DNA of 64,000 bases, taken from assembly GCA_009763385.1 (NCBI GenBank), contig CM019831.1:83859845-83923844 (forward strand). The letters run 5' to 3'. Under the pieces are notes generated by a model. It searched no databases and was not told the DNA's origin. It was given only the letters and a program-made list of their open reading frames with translations. Positions 1-11,309 of this stretch are shown piece after piece; position 1 is the stretch's first letter; every line of letters begins with the position of its first letter. Made by a program: the position numbers and the translations under genes. The DNA is from Coix lacryma-jobi var. lacryma-jobi (taxonomy: Eukaryota > Streptophyta > Magnoliopsida > Poales > Poaceae).

Positions 1-2
1 CT

Positions 3-617
3 CCTTTTGAAGCTTTGTATGGCAGGAAGTGTAGAACTCCCTTGTTCTGGAATCAGACAGGAGAGACTCAAGTGTTCGGACCGGATGTTCTTAGAAATGC
101 TGAAGATCAAGTAAGGACGATCCGGGATAACTTGAGGATAGCTCAGTCCCGACAAAAGAGTTATGCAGATACTCGCAGGAGGGACTTAGTTTTCAAAGTG
201 GGAGACTATGTGTATTTGAAAGTGTCACCCATGAGGGGCGTAAAGAGATTCAACATGAAAGGAAAGTTAGCACCCAGATACATAGGCCCTTTCCGGATCT
301 TGGCCAGATGTGGAGAAGTGGCCTATCAGCTTGAGTTACCTGAGAAGCTGTCAGGTGTACATGATGTGTTCCATGTTTCTCAGCTAAAGAAATGCCTGCG
401 AGTGCCTGAAGAACAAGTTCCTCTGGAAGAGATCAAGATAGGTGAAGATCTTACTTATGAAGAGTACCCTGTCAAGATCTTGGAAACAGCAGAGAGAGTT
501 ACCAGGAGCCGAGTTATCAAGATGTGCAAAGTTCAGTGGAACCGGTATACAGAAGAAGAGGCTACCTGGGAAAGAGAAGAAGATCTTCGGAAATCTTATC
601 CGCAGTTGTTTGAGTAA
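3..617 (+). CDS. pol: Gypsy polyprotein C-terminus: integrase tail plus chromodomain (partial, 5' truncated by window edge)
   Basis: About 204 residues are open to a TAA stop at 615-617. It begins with the integrase motif FEALYGRKCRTPLFW. Next is the GPY/F-type region (KLAPRYIGPFRI, then YQLELPEKLSGVHDVFHVSQLKKC, split here at residues about 90-130). The last 50 or so residues, from YPVKILE to WEREEDLRKSYPQLF, resemble a chromodomain. In chromoviruses the integrase inserts the cDNA and the chromodomain is thought to steer it to marked chromatin. The reading frame has no break in this part, so T may be fairly young. The frame starts before base 1, so no start codon is expected here. Confidence 0.93.
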   Translation, partial: PFEALYGRKCRTPLFWNQTGETQVFGPDVLRNAEDQVRTIRDNLRIAQSRQKSYADTRRRDLVFKVGDYVYLKVSPMRGVKRFNMKGKLAPRYIGPFRILARCGEVAYQLELPEKLSGVHDVFHVSQLKKCLRVPEEQVPLEEIKIGEDLTYEEYPVKILETAERVTRSRVIKMCKVQWNRYTEEEATWEREEDLRKSYPQLFE

Positions 618-651
618 GCTCCAGTCGAATCTCGAGGACGAGATTCATCTT

Positions 652-665
652 AAGGGGGGTAGAGT
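652..665 (+). promoter_or_regulatory. Polypurine tract of element T
   Basis: AAGGGGGGTAGAG directly precedes the TG of the LTR at 666. This is the usual plus-strand primer position in LTR retrotransposons. Confidence 0.85.
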
Positions 666-2163
666 TGTAACACCCTAAAATTTTCTCCAAAGCCAAATAG
701 TTGAAAATGTTTTAATTATGATTTTTGTGAGCATTTAACATAGGGGATAAATAATTTTTTTGTTGAAATAAAATTATAGTGGCAACATGTTTATGCATTC
801 ATGCTGGTGCACTATATTTATTGAAGTGACTGGTTTTTGCCAAAATTCAAAATGAATTAAAACTCCATTTGAAAAGGTTTGAAATGCTTTGAAATAAAAA
901 GAAAAGGGGTTTTTCTTTCTTTTCTCCTCCCTCCCTTGCATCTGGCCCAAGCGGCCTGGCAGCCAATCCGCCGGCGCCCTTCCCCCCCCGCGCTGGGCCT
1001 CCCTCCCTCCTTCTCTTCTCTCCCCCACGCGGCCCAGCAGGCCGGCCCGCCCGCGCCAGCGTGCGCCGCCGCGCGCTCCCTCCCCTTCTCTCTCTCTGAC
1101 GTCGCGGCCCCGCCTGTCAGCGTCCTCCTTCTCCCTCCCCTTCGCTCTCGCCCGAGCGCAACCGCCGCGCTCCGCGTCGTCCGCGCGTCGTGCGGCGCCC
1201 GCTCCCACGACCTCGGCCTCCTCCTCATCCATTTAGCAGATGCGCCGCGCCCCGCTCCTTCTTTCCCCTCTCCCACTCCCGCAGCGCCGGGCAGAGCAAC
1301 CCCCAGAGCCCCTCCACGCCATTGCCGCCGCCGCCGTGCTCGCGCCGTCGTCTCGCTGCTCCGCCGGTCGATTCGACGCCGCGGGAGCTCCGCGCCGCAG
1401 AGGAGGTGCCCCCTAACCCCTCCCCTCGCTTCCTTGAAACTCGGTTTCGCCCTAACCGCCGTGTGCGCTCGCAGCTTCGCCGCCGTCGCTCGGGCACCCG
1501 CCTCCGTCCGTCGTTCGCCGCTGTCAGAGCCTCGCCGCCGCCTCCTCCGCCGTCGTGAGAATCTCCTTGTGCTCCGCTTCCCCTCCGTCCTCTTGGTGTG
1601 GCTTGCGGTGCCCTCTGTGGCCGGGTCCGCAAGCGTCCGTGCGCCATCCATGGCGGGTGCACGCACGCCGTCGCGAGGCGCCACGACGTCGCGGCCTCGG
1701 CGCGCCCCTGGCTCGTCGTGCGCACTCCCCCTCTCTGATCTAATCCGCGCCGCCCATCGCCGATCCGTCGGCTATGCGCAGCCGATACCCCTTCGCCGTG
1801 CAGCTTTGCTTAAGAGCCCCCGGAGAAGACGGAAATCAACCCGCGCTCCCTTCCCTACTGTTACCTGAGTCTTTGAAAACTTCTGTCTAGGCCCCTGTGT
1901 TTCTGTGAAAATGAGGCGCAGTCCAGCCGACTGCGGGATTTGATTTAAAATTCAAATTAAATTCTGATTTAATTTCAAAAGCATTTCAGTCTATTTACAG
2001 AAATGCCATTACATTGTTTTGCTTATAAAATCCACGTTTTAGCTCCGATTTGATCCATTCAAATTGCGTTAGCTTCGTAATTTAGAGCTCTACCCGTTTA
2101 TACCCCTGTTAGTCTGTTTTGGACATGTTAGCTTTAGAGTCCAAGTTAATCTTGTTTAGGGCT

Positions 2164-2172
2164 TTATATATA
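2164..2172 (+). promoter_or_regulatory. Candidate TATA box in T LTR
   Basis: TTTATATATA lies about 1.5 kb into the LTR, upstream of an AT-rich leader. Position and sequence suit an LTR promoter; no start site can be confirmed. Confidence 0.45.
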
Positions 2173-3526
2173 CCGTTTCGATCGTAACTTTCACGCCGTA
2201 ACTCCGTTTTCGATGAACCAAAACTTGTTGTGATCGTGGAAACGCGTACTTCAGTTTTACCAAAGTTTTATTTCAGTTTGTTACTGTTTGGTGTATTGTT
2301 CTAATAATAGCCTTGTTTGCATCGTGTATGTTTGCACCTGGAATGCGTGGTGATGTTGTGATCGAGTAGACGGTGAGTCGGTGTGGTGCGATCAGGACCC
2401 CTCGTTCAGCGACCAGCAGGAGGATCAACCTTTCGACAACCAAGGCAAGTTAGCATGGGACTTCCTTGTTTACCTATACACTTTACTTTAATCACTCATT
2501 TATGCATGTGTCCAATTGAGCAACCTTAGAAAACCCACTTAGCTTTGTGATCTGTGATGTTCTTGTTCCCGTGGGATATATGCATATGGGTAGTTTTGCT
2601 AGTGCTAACTGACTTATAATCGATCCAGTCCAATGATGAATATGCTCTCATGATGATATGTGTTAAACGGTTAATAAAACTTGCTGTTAGCAAAAGCTGG
2701 GATTGACAGTGCTACCATGAGTGCTATATGGCTCTGGTTTTAGCTCAGTACTCTGGACCTTTTCTAACCTGTTAGTGGTAACCCGGAGGGGCGCAAGAGG
2801 GGCTTGCCTCTACGGATGTAGGGCTGCTCCTGTTCCTATGAGTATAGCTGCGATGGCCTTGTGCCATAGGAAAGGGGGGTTTGCTATGTCTGATTGCCAA
2901 GGAAACCTCGCGGCCCTAACCTGTTAGACGAACCAGCGAAAGGCTTCATAGTGTGCCCTGCCGATCTACCTCGGAAGTGGATCAAGAGGTTGGCCGCCTC
3001 GGGCATAAGGGTAACACGGCTTGTGGGTAAAGATGCACAACCTCTGCAGAGTGTAAAACTGTTATAACAGCCGTGCTCACGGTCACGAGCGGCCCGGAAA
3101 ACTAGCAGAACTTTGATACTAGAATAATTGTTTACTTTATATTGTTGGTACCTTATGATGTTTTATTTATCTTTGATGGACAAATGGATCATGGGTTAAG
3201 GGTTAAGCACAATACTCGTTTACCTTAAAGCTAAAACTTTGCCAACTTAAAAGCTAACTGCAGTCAGACAGTGTCAGCCTTTTTGAGCCTCATGAACCCT
3301 ATGTTAGCTTGCTAAGTACTTGGAGTACTTACGCTTGTTGTTTGTCTTCTTTTTGGGCAAAATCCCGGTTGGGTAACAGATGAAGGTGCAGTTGGCGACT
3401 TTCCTGAAGACTTCTAGGCTAGCTGCTCCCCCAGTCGACGTTTCCCTGTGGTTTAGTTTGCGTACCAGTTCAGTGATCTGTGGTTCAGTATGCTGTAAGA
3501 CTCTGTTTTAAATACTGTCGTGATGT

Positions 3527-3532
3527 AATAAA
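3527..3532 (+). terminator. Candidate polyadenylation signal in T LTR
   Basis: AATAAA lies about 110 bp before the LTR end, a plausible site for 3' end formation. Confidence 0.4.
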
Positions 3533-3641
3533 CAATGTGATGATGCCACTCCTTGTAATTTGTCTACCTATGTGTGTGATTGTTTCCTGGGCACACATGA
3601 GTACGTTGTCCCAATTTTATCCTTAAAGTTGGGGTGTGACA

Positions 3642-4915
3642 GTTATGGTTTGAATGACTAGTCTTATCTAAGTTGTAGCTTTTGTGGGATGCACATGCTT
3701 AAACTGAAATCATGCTTAGTGAGTAAAGTTAGTAAGAAATGGAGTAATTCTTTAAACTTGTTAAGGTGAAATTAGGACCTAATCTGGAGGATTTCTTTTA
3801 AAAATTATGAAAACCGTGATAAAAGTTCCTCCTAGATTTTATCCCATCCCACCACCAGCCAAATATTTGTTAGTCATTAGTCAAAACCACAAAGAGCTTT
3901 GTTTGTGTTGAGCTTTGTTAGACCTCATAGATCTTAGTAGAGAAGCTTATCATATCTTTTGAATCAAGATTCACGCACACCCACCATAATTTGCCTACTT
4001 TCCACTTTGGAAGTTTGCAACCACCAAATAAATTGCTTATTCTCTACACTGGAGATATGCAATACCCTGCCAAACATCCCATTGCTAGCCTTATGCTTAT
4101 TCCTACCCTGGGAATAAGCATTTCTCCCTCTTCCCCTTTTTCATTTCAAAAATCCTTTCCTATAGATGTCTGGGGAAATCTAGAGCTAAAAGAGAGAGAG
4201 AGAAAATGAGCAAAGTAGCTCAAGAAAGGACTATGTCCTGAAGAAAAAAAAAAGTGAGCAAAGTAGCCCAAGAGAGGACTATGTCCTAAGAAAATGTGAT
4301 GACACATCTTTTGTCTACTCACTATGTATCCAAAAAAAAGAGAGAAAGAGAATTATCATTAGCTCTAGACCCCAGAAATTAACTAGGAAGGATTACGAAA
4401 TATCTCTCTATACACTTCCACATAACCACACATGCACATCTTGATCAATTTTTATGATTTGCTGCTCCTTATGATTTGAGTGTCTAGCTTAGCAATAAAC
4501 ATTAGGCAATTTGCTCATGGTTCTTAGCCCACCTATAACTCCACATATCATTCTTTAGAAATAGGAGAGGCTACATTTTGGCCTAAGTGAGGATTTAAAC
4601 ACCATTGATTGATTGAGTGAATCTTGGAGGACTTAAGCAAGTTGTTATCTTTTGAAAACCTTGAAAAACCTCCAGACAGAATCCTAGTCAAACCTAAGCA
4701 AGACAAAAGTTTCCTATCTACTACTTTATTTCACTCTTGCATGTTTGAAGTGAAAAGCTATAAGCCCCACATTGCTATGATTAATGATATATGCTAAGTT
4801 ATTTCTCACTATACAATATGCACTTGCAAACATCTTAAGTTGCTATCCATTTCATGCTCAATGCTTAAACCGCATTGTTGCTTGAGGACGAGAAACGGGT
4901 TAGCTTGGGGGAGCT
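3642..4915 (+). other. Non-coding 3' internal region of H
   Basis: No coding capacity is recognised. AT-rich sequence carries short A/G tracts (about 4190-4260 and 4330-4350), and it ends with the purine tract TAGCTTGGGGGAGCT at 4901-4915, the plus-strand primer site next to the LTR. Confidence 0.8.
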
Positions 4916-6914
4916 TGTTGACGGTCCTTAAACACCTGTTTTACCATCAACATTTGACCGTAAAGTCCACCAAAAAGGCATGAAATGTAGTCCAATAGGT
5001 TTCAAACTAACCAAATTCCACATGTCCATAGAATTTTATTTGAATGCAGTATTTGAACCAAATTTGGACATATGGACCCACCAGAGGCCAAGCCCACTCA
5101 GCAGGGCCCAAATGGGCCTAAGGGGGTGGCGCCCGCCACCCCTAGGTGGCGCCCGCAACTTGGGTTGGCCCAAGCTCCACTCCCTGCCACGTCACCGATC
5201 CGTGTGACCTCCCCAAGGCCAAATCTTGGCCCTTGGTCACTAGGTCAGTGGCATCGGACGGCTCAGGGAGGAGTGGCGTGGATCAAGGCTGAATGGCGGT
5301 TGCTAGAACATGCAACAGACCTCCAAACCGCCTTGGACAACCACCTGGATGCCGTTGAAGCCAAGGCGGTGCATCCAACGGTGAGGGAGGTGGTGGCCGC
5401 CACATAGGGCTGGCGCCCGCCACTAGGGTTAGCCCTAGGTCGGCTGGCTGCCTCCTATAAGTACCCCCCTCACTCCTCAAGACTATAAATACCCCCCTGG
5501 AGGCACCACTTCATTTGTACCATCATATACCACACCAAGAAGCAAGAGAAGCAAGTGAGAGTTAGGTTAGAAGCTCAGAGAGCTTAGGCAAGTAGGTGAG
5601 CTAGTAGAGAGAGTATAGCTCTAGTGCGCTCGCTACAACGCGGCTCTTAGTTTAGCACATCTCAGCCTAAGTTCTTGGTAAAAGGAGCGTAGAGTTGCTA
5701 AGAGAGAAGCGGGTGCGAGCGACTGGCATCGGAGGTCGGTTGATTTCCCGACGTCTTTGGTCTGGTTTGCTCTCTTGTATCTCAGGTACATTTATCTTTA
5801 TCTCAGTATTACTTTAAGCATTACTCTCAGTATTACTTTCAGTATTACTTTATCAAGTACGTTGAGTGTGACCTAGCTATCCTATAGTTCATTTCACTTA
5901 GCCATAGTAGTTAATCTCTAGTGAGCTTAGTGTTTGATCTTTGCCAATAGGTTGCTTAGTTAGTTTAGTGTTTATCTTATTAAGTCAAGTGTTTGCTCTG
6001 ACGTCCGCAAGAGTGTCTCTATTCAAAGCTAGGGTAGAGATAGTTAGAATATAGTTAAGCGTGGTGCTTAGTTATAGACTTACTTTCAGATACGGCTGGA
6101 CCCCCGGATAGCTGTGGTAGCAAGTAGGTGGTGACAGCCTTGTGCGCCTTGAATTCCACCACGTAGTTGGCCCAGTTTAACAGTAAGGCTCGTTGTGCTA
6201 GTGTTCAACCTAAGTAAGTGGTAAAGGCTAGTATGCCTCGATACTTGACAAGATAGGAATAAAACTTTACTCAACTTAGTTGCTTTATTGACTTTTGCCT
6301 GTCTTGCTTCATAACTATCTTGCTTCGTAGTTATCTTGCTTTGTAGTTATCTAGGAGTAGTTAGTTATCTTAGTTACCCTTAGTTATCCTATTCCCTTTA
6401 TCTACCTATCCATCCACCCTACCTTAGCCATCCACTTCATCCTTACCTATCCACCCATATATTCTTTCTAGCCTTCCATCCCTTCTTTTCCCTTCTCCCC
6501 TTTTCCTTTTTCTTATTTCTTTGACTCTCATCCCCTCCTTGACTCGACTCATACACCACCCTAGCCTTCCCTTGGGATCAAATAAATCGACACCTGGTAC
6601 TCCCAGGCGAAGTGCTACTACGATAGTTCTGTGCGCTTGCAGAATCTCCTCCTGGTAGATTGCATTCTCTCTAGCTAGCTCCTACTAGTGTCGGGATTGA
6701 CAACCCCATTTGACATTAGTAGATAGCTGCTTTAGTTTCATTCCTTTAGGTATAGTGACCGGACTTGCTATAAGCACTTCTGACACCGCTGCCGGGAATA
6801 GATTCCATAGTCTACTCCTAGTAACGACGTTAGCTTGTGTCAACAAGCATTTCTGGGCCGTTACCGGGGATAGTTGCCTAGCTCTATCTTTAGTGAAGCT
6901 AAGAACTACCAACA
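4916..6914 (+). repeat. LTR of H (1,999 bp, Athila type)
   Basis: It runs from TGTTGACGG to CTACCAACA. The same LTR family occurs reversed at 24384-38479, 44102-46001, 49717-51542 and 62033-63926, and forward at 57107-59028. A TATA box (TATAAAT, 5484-5490) sits about 570 bp in. The last 150 bp contain two degenerate copies of the tRNA-Asp primer site, near 6784-6806 and 6845-6872. Confidence 0.93.
5484..5490 (+). promoter_or_regulatory. TATA box of the H LTR
   Basis: TATAAAT followed by ACCCCCCTGG is conserved in the other five LTRs of this family, at 25791-25797 (-), 45462-45469 (-, TATATATA), 51079-51085 (-), 57643-57650 (+) and 63410-63416 (-). Confidence 0.7.
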
Positions 6915-8114
6915 CTATGCATATTGGAAGATACTCATGTCGGCCTATCTTTAGAGCATGGGCTCTTCTGTTTGGGAGATTTGCAACAGGGACGATTACG
7001 TTGTCTTGGCTGCTCGTGTTACTCAGCTTCAGATGGATGAGCACGATGTCAATAGCCGAGCGTGTAACGCTCTTTTCTCCTGTTTGAGCATGTTCGAGTT
7101 TGATTGCGTTTCTCACCTCCCCATGGCTCGGGAGATTTGGGCGACCCTCATGCGCTTCCATGTGGGAACCACTCAAGTCAAATCTCGTCTCTACGAGTCG
7201 CACAAACGGGAGTATGAGAACTTTCGACACATGCCTGGCGAGAGCATAGAGAGTTTATTCGCTCGCTTTCAGGTCATTGTCAACAAGATGAGAGCCAACA
7301 AGGAGCTGTTGCCTTTCGACGATCATGAGAGAGCTTTGAAGCTTTTGCATACTCTTGATCGGTCGGTGTGAGACTCAAAGGTCCAGGCGATCATCGAATC
7401 GTCTAACTATGAGACCCTCACTTGTGACGAGCTCTTTAGCAGGCTCAAGTCTAGTGAGATTGACGCCATGTCGAGGGCTTCTTATGAAAATCCTTCTGGC
7501 CCAACTATGGCTTTGGTTTCTGGCTCTTCAGCTAACCCCTCTGGAGGATTTGCACTTTCTTCACTCTTCTCTGTCACAGAGGACGAGCTGGAGTCGTTGG
7601 GGGATGACGAGTTGGCGATGCTCGCCAATCGGTTCTCGCGGTTCCACAACAACCACATGAACCATAGCCGCGGAGGAGGATGCTCAGGATGCTTTGAGTG
7701 CGGCGACCCCACCACTTCATCGCCAACTGTCCCAAGAAGAAGCACACATCTGGGAAGGGCGATCATGGGCACAAATACGACTACAGCAAGCGCAAGGAGA
7801 AGTACGTCCCTGCGAGGCACAAGCGGAGGGGCGGCTTCGACAAGGAGTACATCAAGAAGAAGTACTTGGAGAAGGCCCAGGCTGAGCAGCGTGCGTTCTT
7901 CGCCACGCTCAGCGACGTCGACGGCTCGGATGACGACTCCGCTTGCTCAAGCGATGACGAGTCCGAGAAGAAGAAGAGGATCGAGGACAAGCTGAACGGT
8001 CTCTGCTTCTTCGCCGACGACGACGGCTTCTGCACCATGGCCCTTGGTGATGAGGTCGACGGCAAGCTGGAGGACACCCCTCGGAACGACGACGACGACG
8101 ACGACACCTCTCAG
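6915..8114 (+). pseudogene. gag: Copia gag of F (broken; joined in frame to pol)
   Basis: Encodes the copia-type Gag (UBN2-like capsid region) from just after the start; the first residues were cut off by H. Breaks: TAG at 6952-6954, TGA at 7369-7371 where A has TGG, and a 1-bp loss near 7711 inside the zinc knuckle (A reads CFECGDPNHFVANC). After the loss the frame continues through a Lys-rich stretch, an acidic D/S-rich stretch and DDDDDDTSQ, then straight into pol at 8115 without a stop. A and E do not do this: there, 1.38 kb of further Gag sequence and three stops intervene. Confidence 0.9.
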
Positions 8115-11100
8115 GTAAAACGATTGGAGAACGTTTGGTTGGTGGATTCCGGTTGCTCGAGGCACATGACCGGAAACGCCAAGTGGTTCTCCAGTCTTAG
8201 TCCAGTCGTCGGGAAGGAGTTTATCACCTTCGGCGACAATAGCAAAGGTAAAGTGTTGTCTCGTGGGTCGGTGCGAGTTAATGAGCACTTTGTGTTGCGC
8301 GATGTTGCTCTTGTTTCTAACTTGCATTTTAACATTCTTTCTGTTTCGCAACTCTTTGATGACGACTATGAGATTCGTTTTAAGCCGAATCTCAGTCGTA
8401 TTTTGGACCCTCAGGGCAATCTTGTTTGTGTGATTTCGCCCTTTGGGAAAGTCTTTCGTGCGGATTTCTCAGAGTCTTTTGGCATTTTCCCGTTGTCTTG
8501 TGGCTGGACCGTCCTCCTCTAATCTTTGGAAGTGGCATAGGAGACTTGGACATTTGAGCTTCGACTTGCTTGCAAGACTTAGTTCACTTGGCCTAATCCG
8601 AGGATTCCCCAAGTTATCCATGGAGAAGGATCTTGTTTGCCATTCTTGTAGACTTGGGAAGATGGTTGCCGCTCCCCACCATCCAGTGACTCAGGTCATG
8701 ACCAAGCGCCCTGGAGAGCTTTTGCACATGGACCTTGTTGGTCTGGCTCGGGTGAGCTCGGTTGGGGGGAAGTGGTATGTGCTTGTTATTGTTGACGACT
8801 TTTCGAGATATTCGTGGGTCTTCTTTTTAGATGAGAAGACCGAGACTTTCTCCTTTGCTCGCAATCTGATTTTACGTCTTCAGAACGAGTTCCCTTTGAA
8901 CTCGATGCGAGCTATTAGGAGTGATAATGGTTCCGAATTCAAGAATTCAGATTTTGAGAAGTTTTGTAACTCTTTGGGTTTAGAGCATTAGTTTTCTTCC
9001 CCCTACACACCGCCCCAAAATGGTGTTGTAGAGAGGAAGAATCAGACCCTTGTAGAGATGGCCAGGACGATGCTCGATGAGCATAGGACTCCTAGGTGAT
9101 ATTGTGCCGAAGCTATGAGCACTGCATGCTACATTTCAAATTGTATTTTTCTCTGAGCTTTCTTGAAAAATACATCTTATGAGTTGCGTTTTGGAAAACT
9201 ACCCAAAGTGAGTTATTTTTGAGTTTTTGTTTGCCATTGTTTTATACTCAAAAAGGGCAACTTGGACAAGTTTGAGTCTCGTTCTTCTGACGGTGTGTTT
9301 CTGGGATATGGCACTCATACTCGAGCTTACCGTGTACTTAACCTTGACACTAACCGAGTCATGGAGACATCAGATGTCACCTTCGACGAGACCATGGTTT
9401 GTCCTTTTCTTGTTTTGAGCGTGCAGGTGATCATGAGGTTGGTGAACCTCTTTTTGATGATGAGGATGAAGGTGCTGAAGGTATGGATGATCCAACACCC
9501 CCTCCACCTGTTTTGCCGCAAGGAGCGGCTTCTACAACGACTCACGGCCCCGACACGTCTTCTTCCCGGGGGCCATGGGATCCGCCACCCCGAGCAGTAC
9601 CTTTTGTACCCGGGGAGGCACTAGCTGCTGTTGAGGGGGAAATCACATCTGCACGGGACGTGCCACAACACATCCAGCGCCAACACCCCCCTCAGCGGAT
9701 GATCGACAACATTGACGAACGGGTCACTCGGTCCAGGTCTCAAATCTCTCACTTTGCTCATTCTGCTTTTGTTGCTGATTTTGAGCCCCGAGATGTTGGA
9801 CACGCCTTGACAGATCCGGATTGGGTCAATGCCATGCATGAGGAGTTAGAGAACTTTGAGCGAAATTGGGTTTGGGTTTTAGTTCCACCTCCTCCAGACT
9901 GTAAGCTTATTGGGACAAAATGGGTTTTCAAAAACAAGCAAGGAGAGGATGGCCACGTTGTTAGAAACAAGGCCAGGCTTGTAGCAAAGGGCTATAGTCA
10001 GAAGGAGGGGATAGACTATGAGGAGACTTTTGCTCCTGTAGCTTGTTTGGAGGCTATTAGGATACTCTTGGTTTTTGCAACATCCAAAGGTTTCAAACTT
10101 TTTCAAATGGATGTCAAGAGTGCCTTCTTAAATGGCTACATAGAAGAAGAGGTTTATGTTGAACAACCCCCCGGTTGTGAAAATCCCAAGTTTCCAAACC
10201 ATGTTTTCAAACTCCACAAAGCTTTATATGGTTTGAAGCAAGCCCCTAGAGCCTGGTATGACAGGTTGAAAACCTTTTTGCTTGCTAAGGGTTTTAAAAT
10301 GGGATGTGTGGATAAAACGCTCTTTCTCCTGAAGCAAGGCAATGACACTCTCTTGGTCTAGATTTACGTGGATGATATCATTTTCGGTGGTTCTTCTCAT
10401 GCTTTGGTTGCCAAGTTTGCAGATACTATGAGCAGGGAGTTCGAGATGAGTATGATGGGCGAGCTGACTTTCTTTCTCGGATTGCAAATTAAGCAATCCC
10501 GAGAAGGGACGTTTGTGCACCAGGGCAAGTATACCAAGGACATGCTAAAGATGTTCGATATGGGTGAGGCCAAGCCTCTTCCAACACCCATGTCAACCAC
10601 GATGGCCCTGGATGCGGACAAGGATGGAGAAGCTATGAGCCAGAAGGAGTACCGAAGCATGATCGGGTCTCTGCTCTACCTGATGGCGACACGCCCGGAC
10701 ATCCAGTTCGCGGTGTGTCTGTGTGCGCGCTTTCAGGTGTCGCCGCGCACTTCTCACCGTCAGGCGGTCAAGCGCATTTTCAGGTACCTTCGTTTCACAC
10801 CTGAGTTTGGGATTTGGTATTCAGCTTCCTCCACCCTCTCCCTTTGCGGTTATTCCGATGCCGATTTTGCTGGTTGTCGCATTGAGCGCAAGTCCACTTC
10901 TGGGACTTGCCAATTTATTGGTTCTTCTCTTGTATCGTGGTCTTCTCGCAAGCAGTCTAGTGTCGCCCAGTCTACCACGGAGGCTGAGTATGTTGCTGTG
11001 GCTAGCTGCTGTTCCCAGTTGCTTTGGATGATGGCCACTTTGCGTGATTTTGGTCTGAGCTTTTCTCGTGTTCCTTTGCTTTGTGACAGCACGAGTGCGA

Positions 11101-11309
11101 TTAGCGTTGCTAAGAACCCCGTGCTTCACTCGAAGACCAAACACATTGATGTGCGCTTTCACTTTTTGTGAGACCACTATGAGAAGGGTGATATCGACCT
11201 TCGCCATGTCGATACTCATCATCAGTTGGCTGATATTTTCACCAAGCCTTTGGACGAATCAACCTTTAATCGGTTGAGGGGTGAGCTTGGTGTGTGTTTC
11301 CCCTTTTAG
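8115..11309 (+). pseudogene. pol: Copia pol of F: protease, integrase, reverse transcriptase, RNase H (broken)
   Basis: Starts VKRLENVWLVDSGCSRHMTG, with the protease DSG. Integrase follows with the zinc site HRRLGH and CHSC, and the core motifs DLVG, SDNGSEF and VERKNQTL. Then come reverse transcriptase (MDVKSAFLNGY, YGLKQAPRAW, YVDDIIFG) and RNase H (GYSDADFAG, TTEAEY, KHIDVRFHF). Breaks: frameshift near 8485, TAG at 8989-8991 (CAG in A), TGA near 9099, frameshift near 9410, TAG at 10359-10361 just before the YVDD motif, and TGA at 11169-11171. The stop at 11307-11309 matches the normal end (GVCFPF) in A. Confidence 0.93.

Larger units (their letters stand above)
1..3641 (+). mobile_element. 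Element T: 3' end of a Tekay/Del-type Ty3-gypsy chromovirus (integrase tail, polypurine tract, 3' LTR)
   Basis: The end of a gypsy polyprotein is followed by a purine tract and a complete LTR of 2,976 bp with near-perfect terminal inverted repeats, TGTAACACCC and GGGTGTGACA. The 5' part lies outside the window. It sits inside the 3' non-coding region of element H, because the sequence resumes at 3642 with the same order as the reverse complement of element D. The target duplication would be GTTAT at 3642-3646, but its partner is outside the window. Long LTR plus chromodomain fits the Tekay (Del) lineage; this is family knowledge, not a search result. Confidence 0.9.
666..3641 (+). repeat. 3' LTR of element T (2,976 bp)
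   Basis: The LTR runs from TGTAACACCC to GGGTGTGACA. It contains a GC-rich, pyrimidine-biased block at about 905-1860, then AT-rich sequence with a TATA-like stretch at 2164-2172, and a possible AATAAA signal at 3527-3532. Long overlapping open frames on both strands in the GC-rich block are low-complexity (R, P, A, S) and I do not call them genes. From about 2700 to 3100 there are short GC-rich imperfect inverted repeats. No domain was recognised. Confidence 0.9.
3642..6914 (+). mobile_element. Element H: 3' end of an Athila-type gypsy element (3' non-coding region plus LTR)
   Basis: Bases 3642-4915 match the reverse complement of D at about 47210-46002, so this is the same family's non-coding 3' region. 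It is followed by an LTR at 4916-6914. The element is cut upstream by T. It landed in F gag: the next base, 6915, continues copia gag. The expected target duplication is CTATG at 6915-6919, with its partner outside the window. Confidence 0.88.

Noticed and set aside
879..1868. Long plus-strand open frame (329 codons) and overlapping minus-strand frames in the T LTR
   Set aside because: Low-complexity R/P/A/S composition, open in several frames at once, no domain and no start context. Kept only as a compositional finding.
6685..7230. Minus-strand open frame of 181 codons over the H/F border
   Set aside because: Antisense to copia gag and to the H LTR end; spans an insertion border, so it cannot be an old gene. 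The same holds for 27928-28317 (minus).
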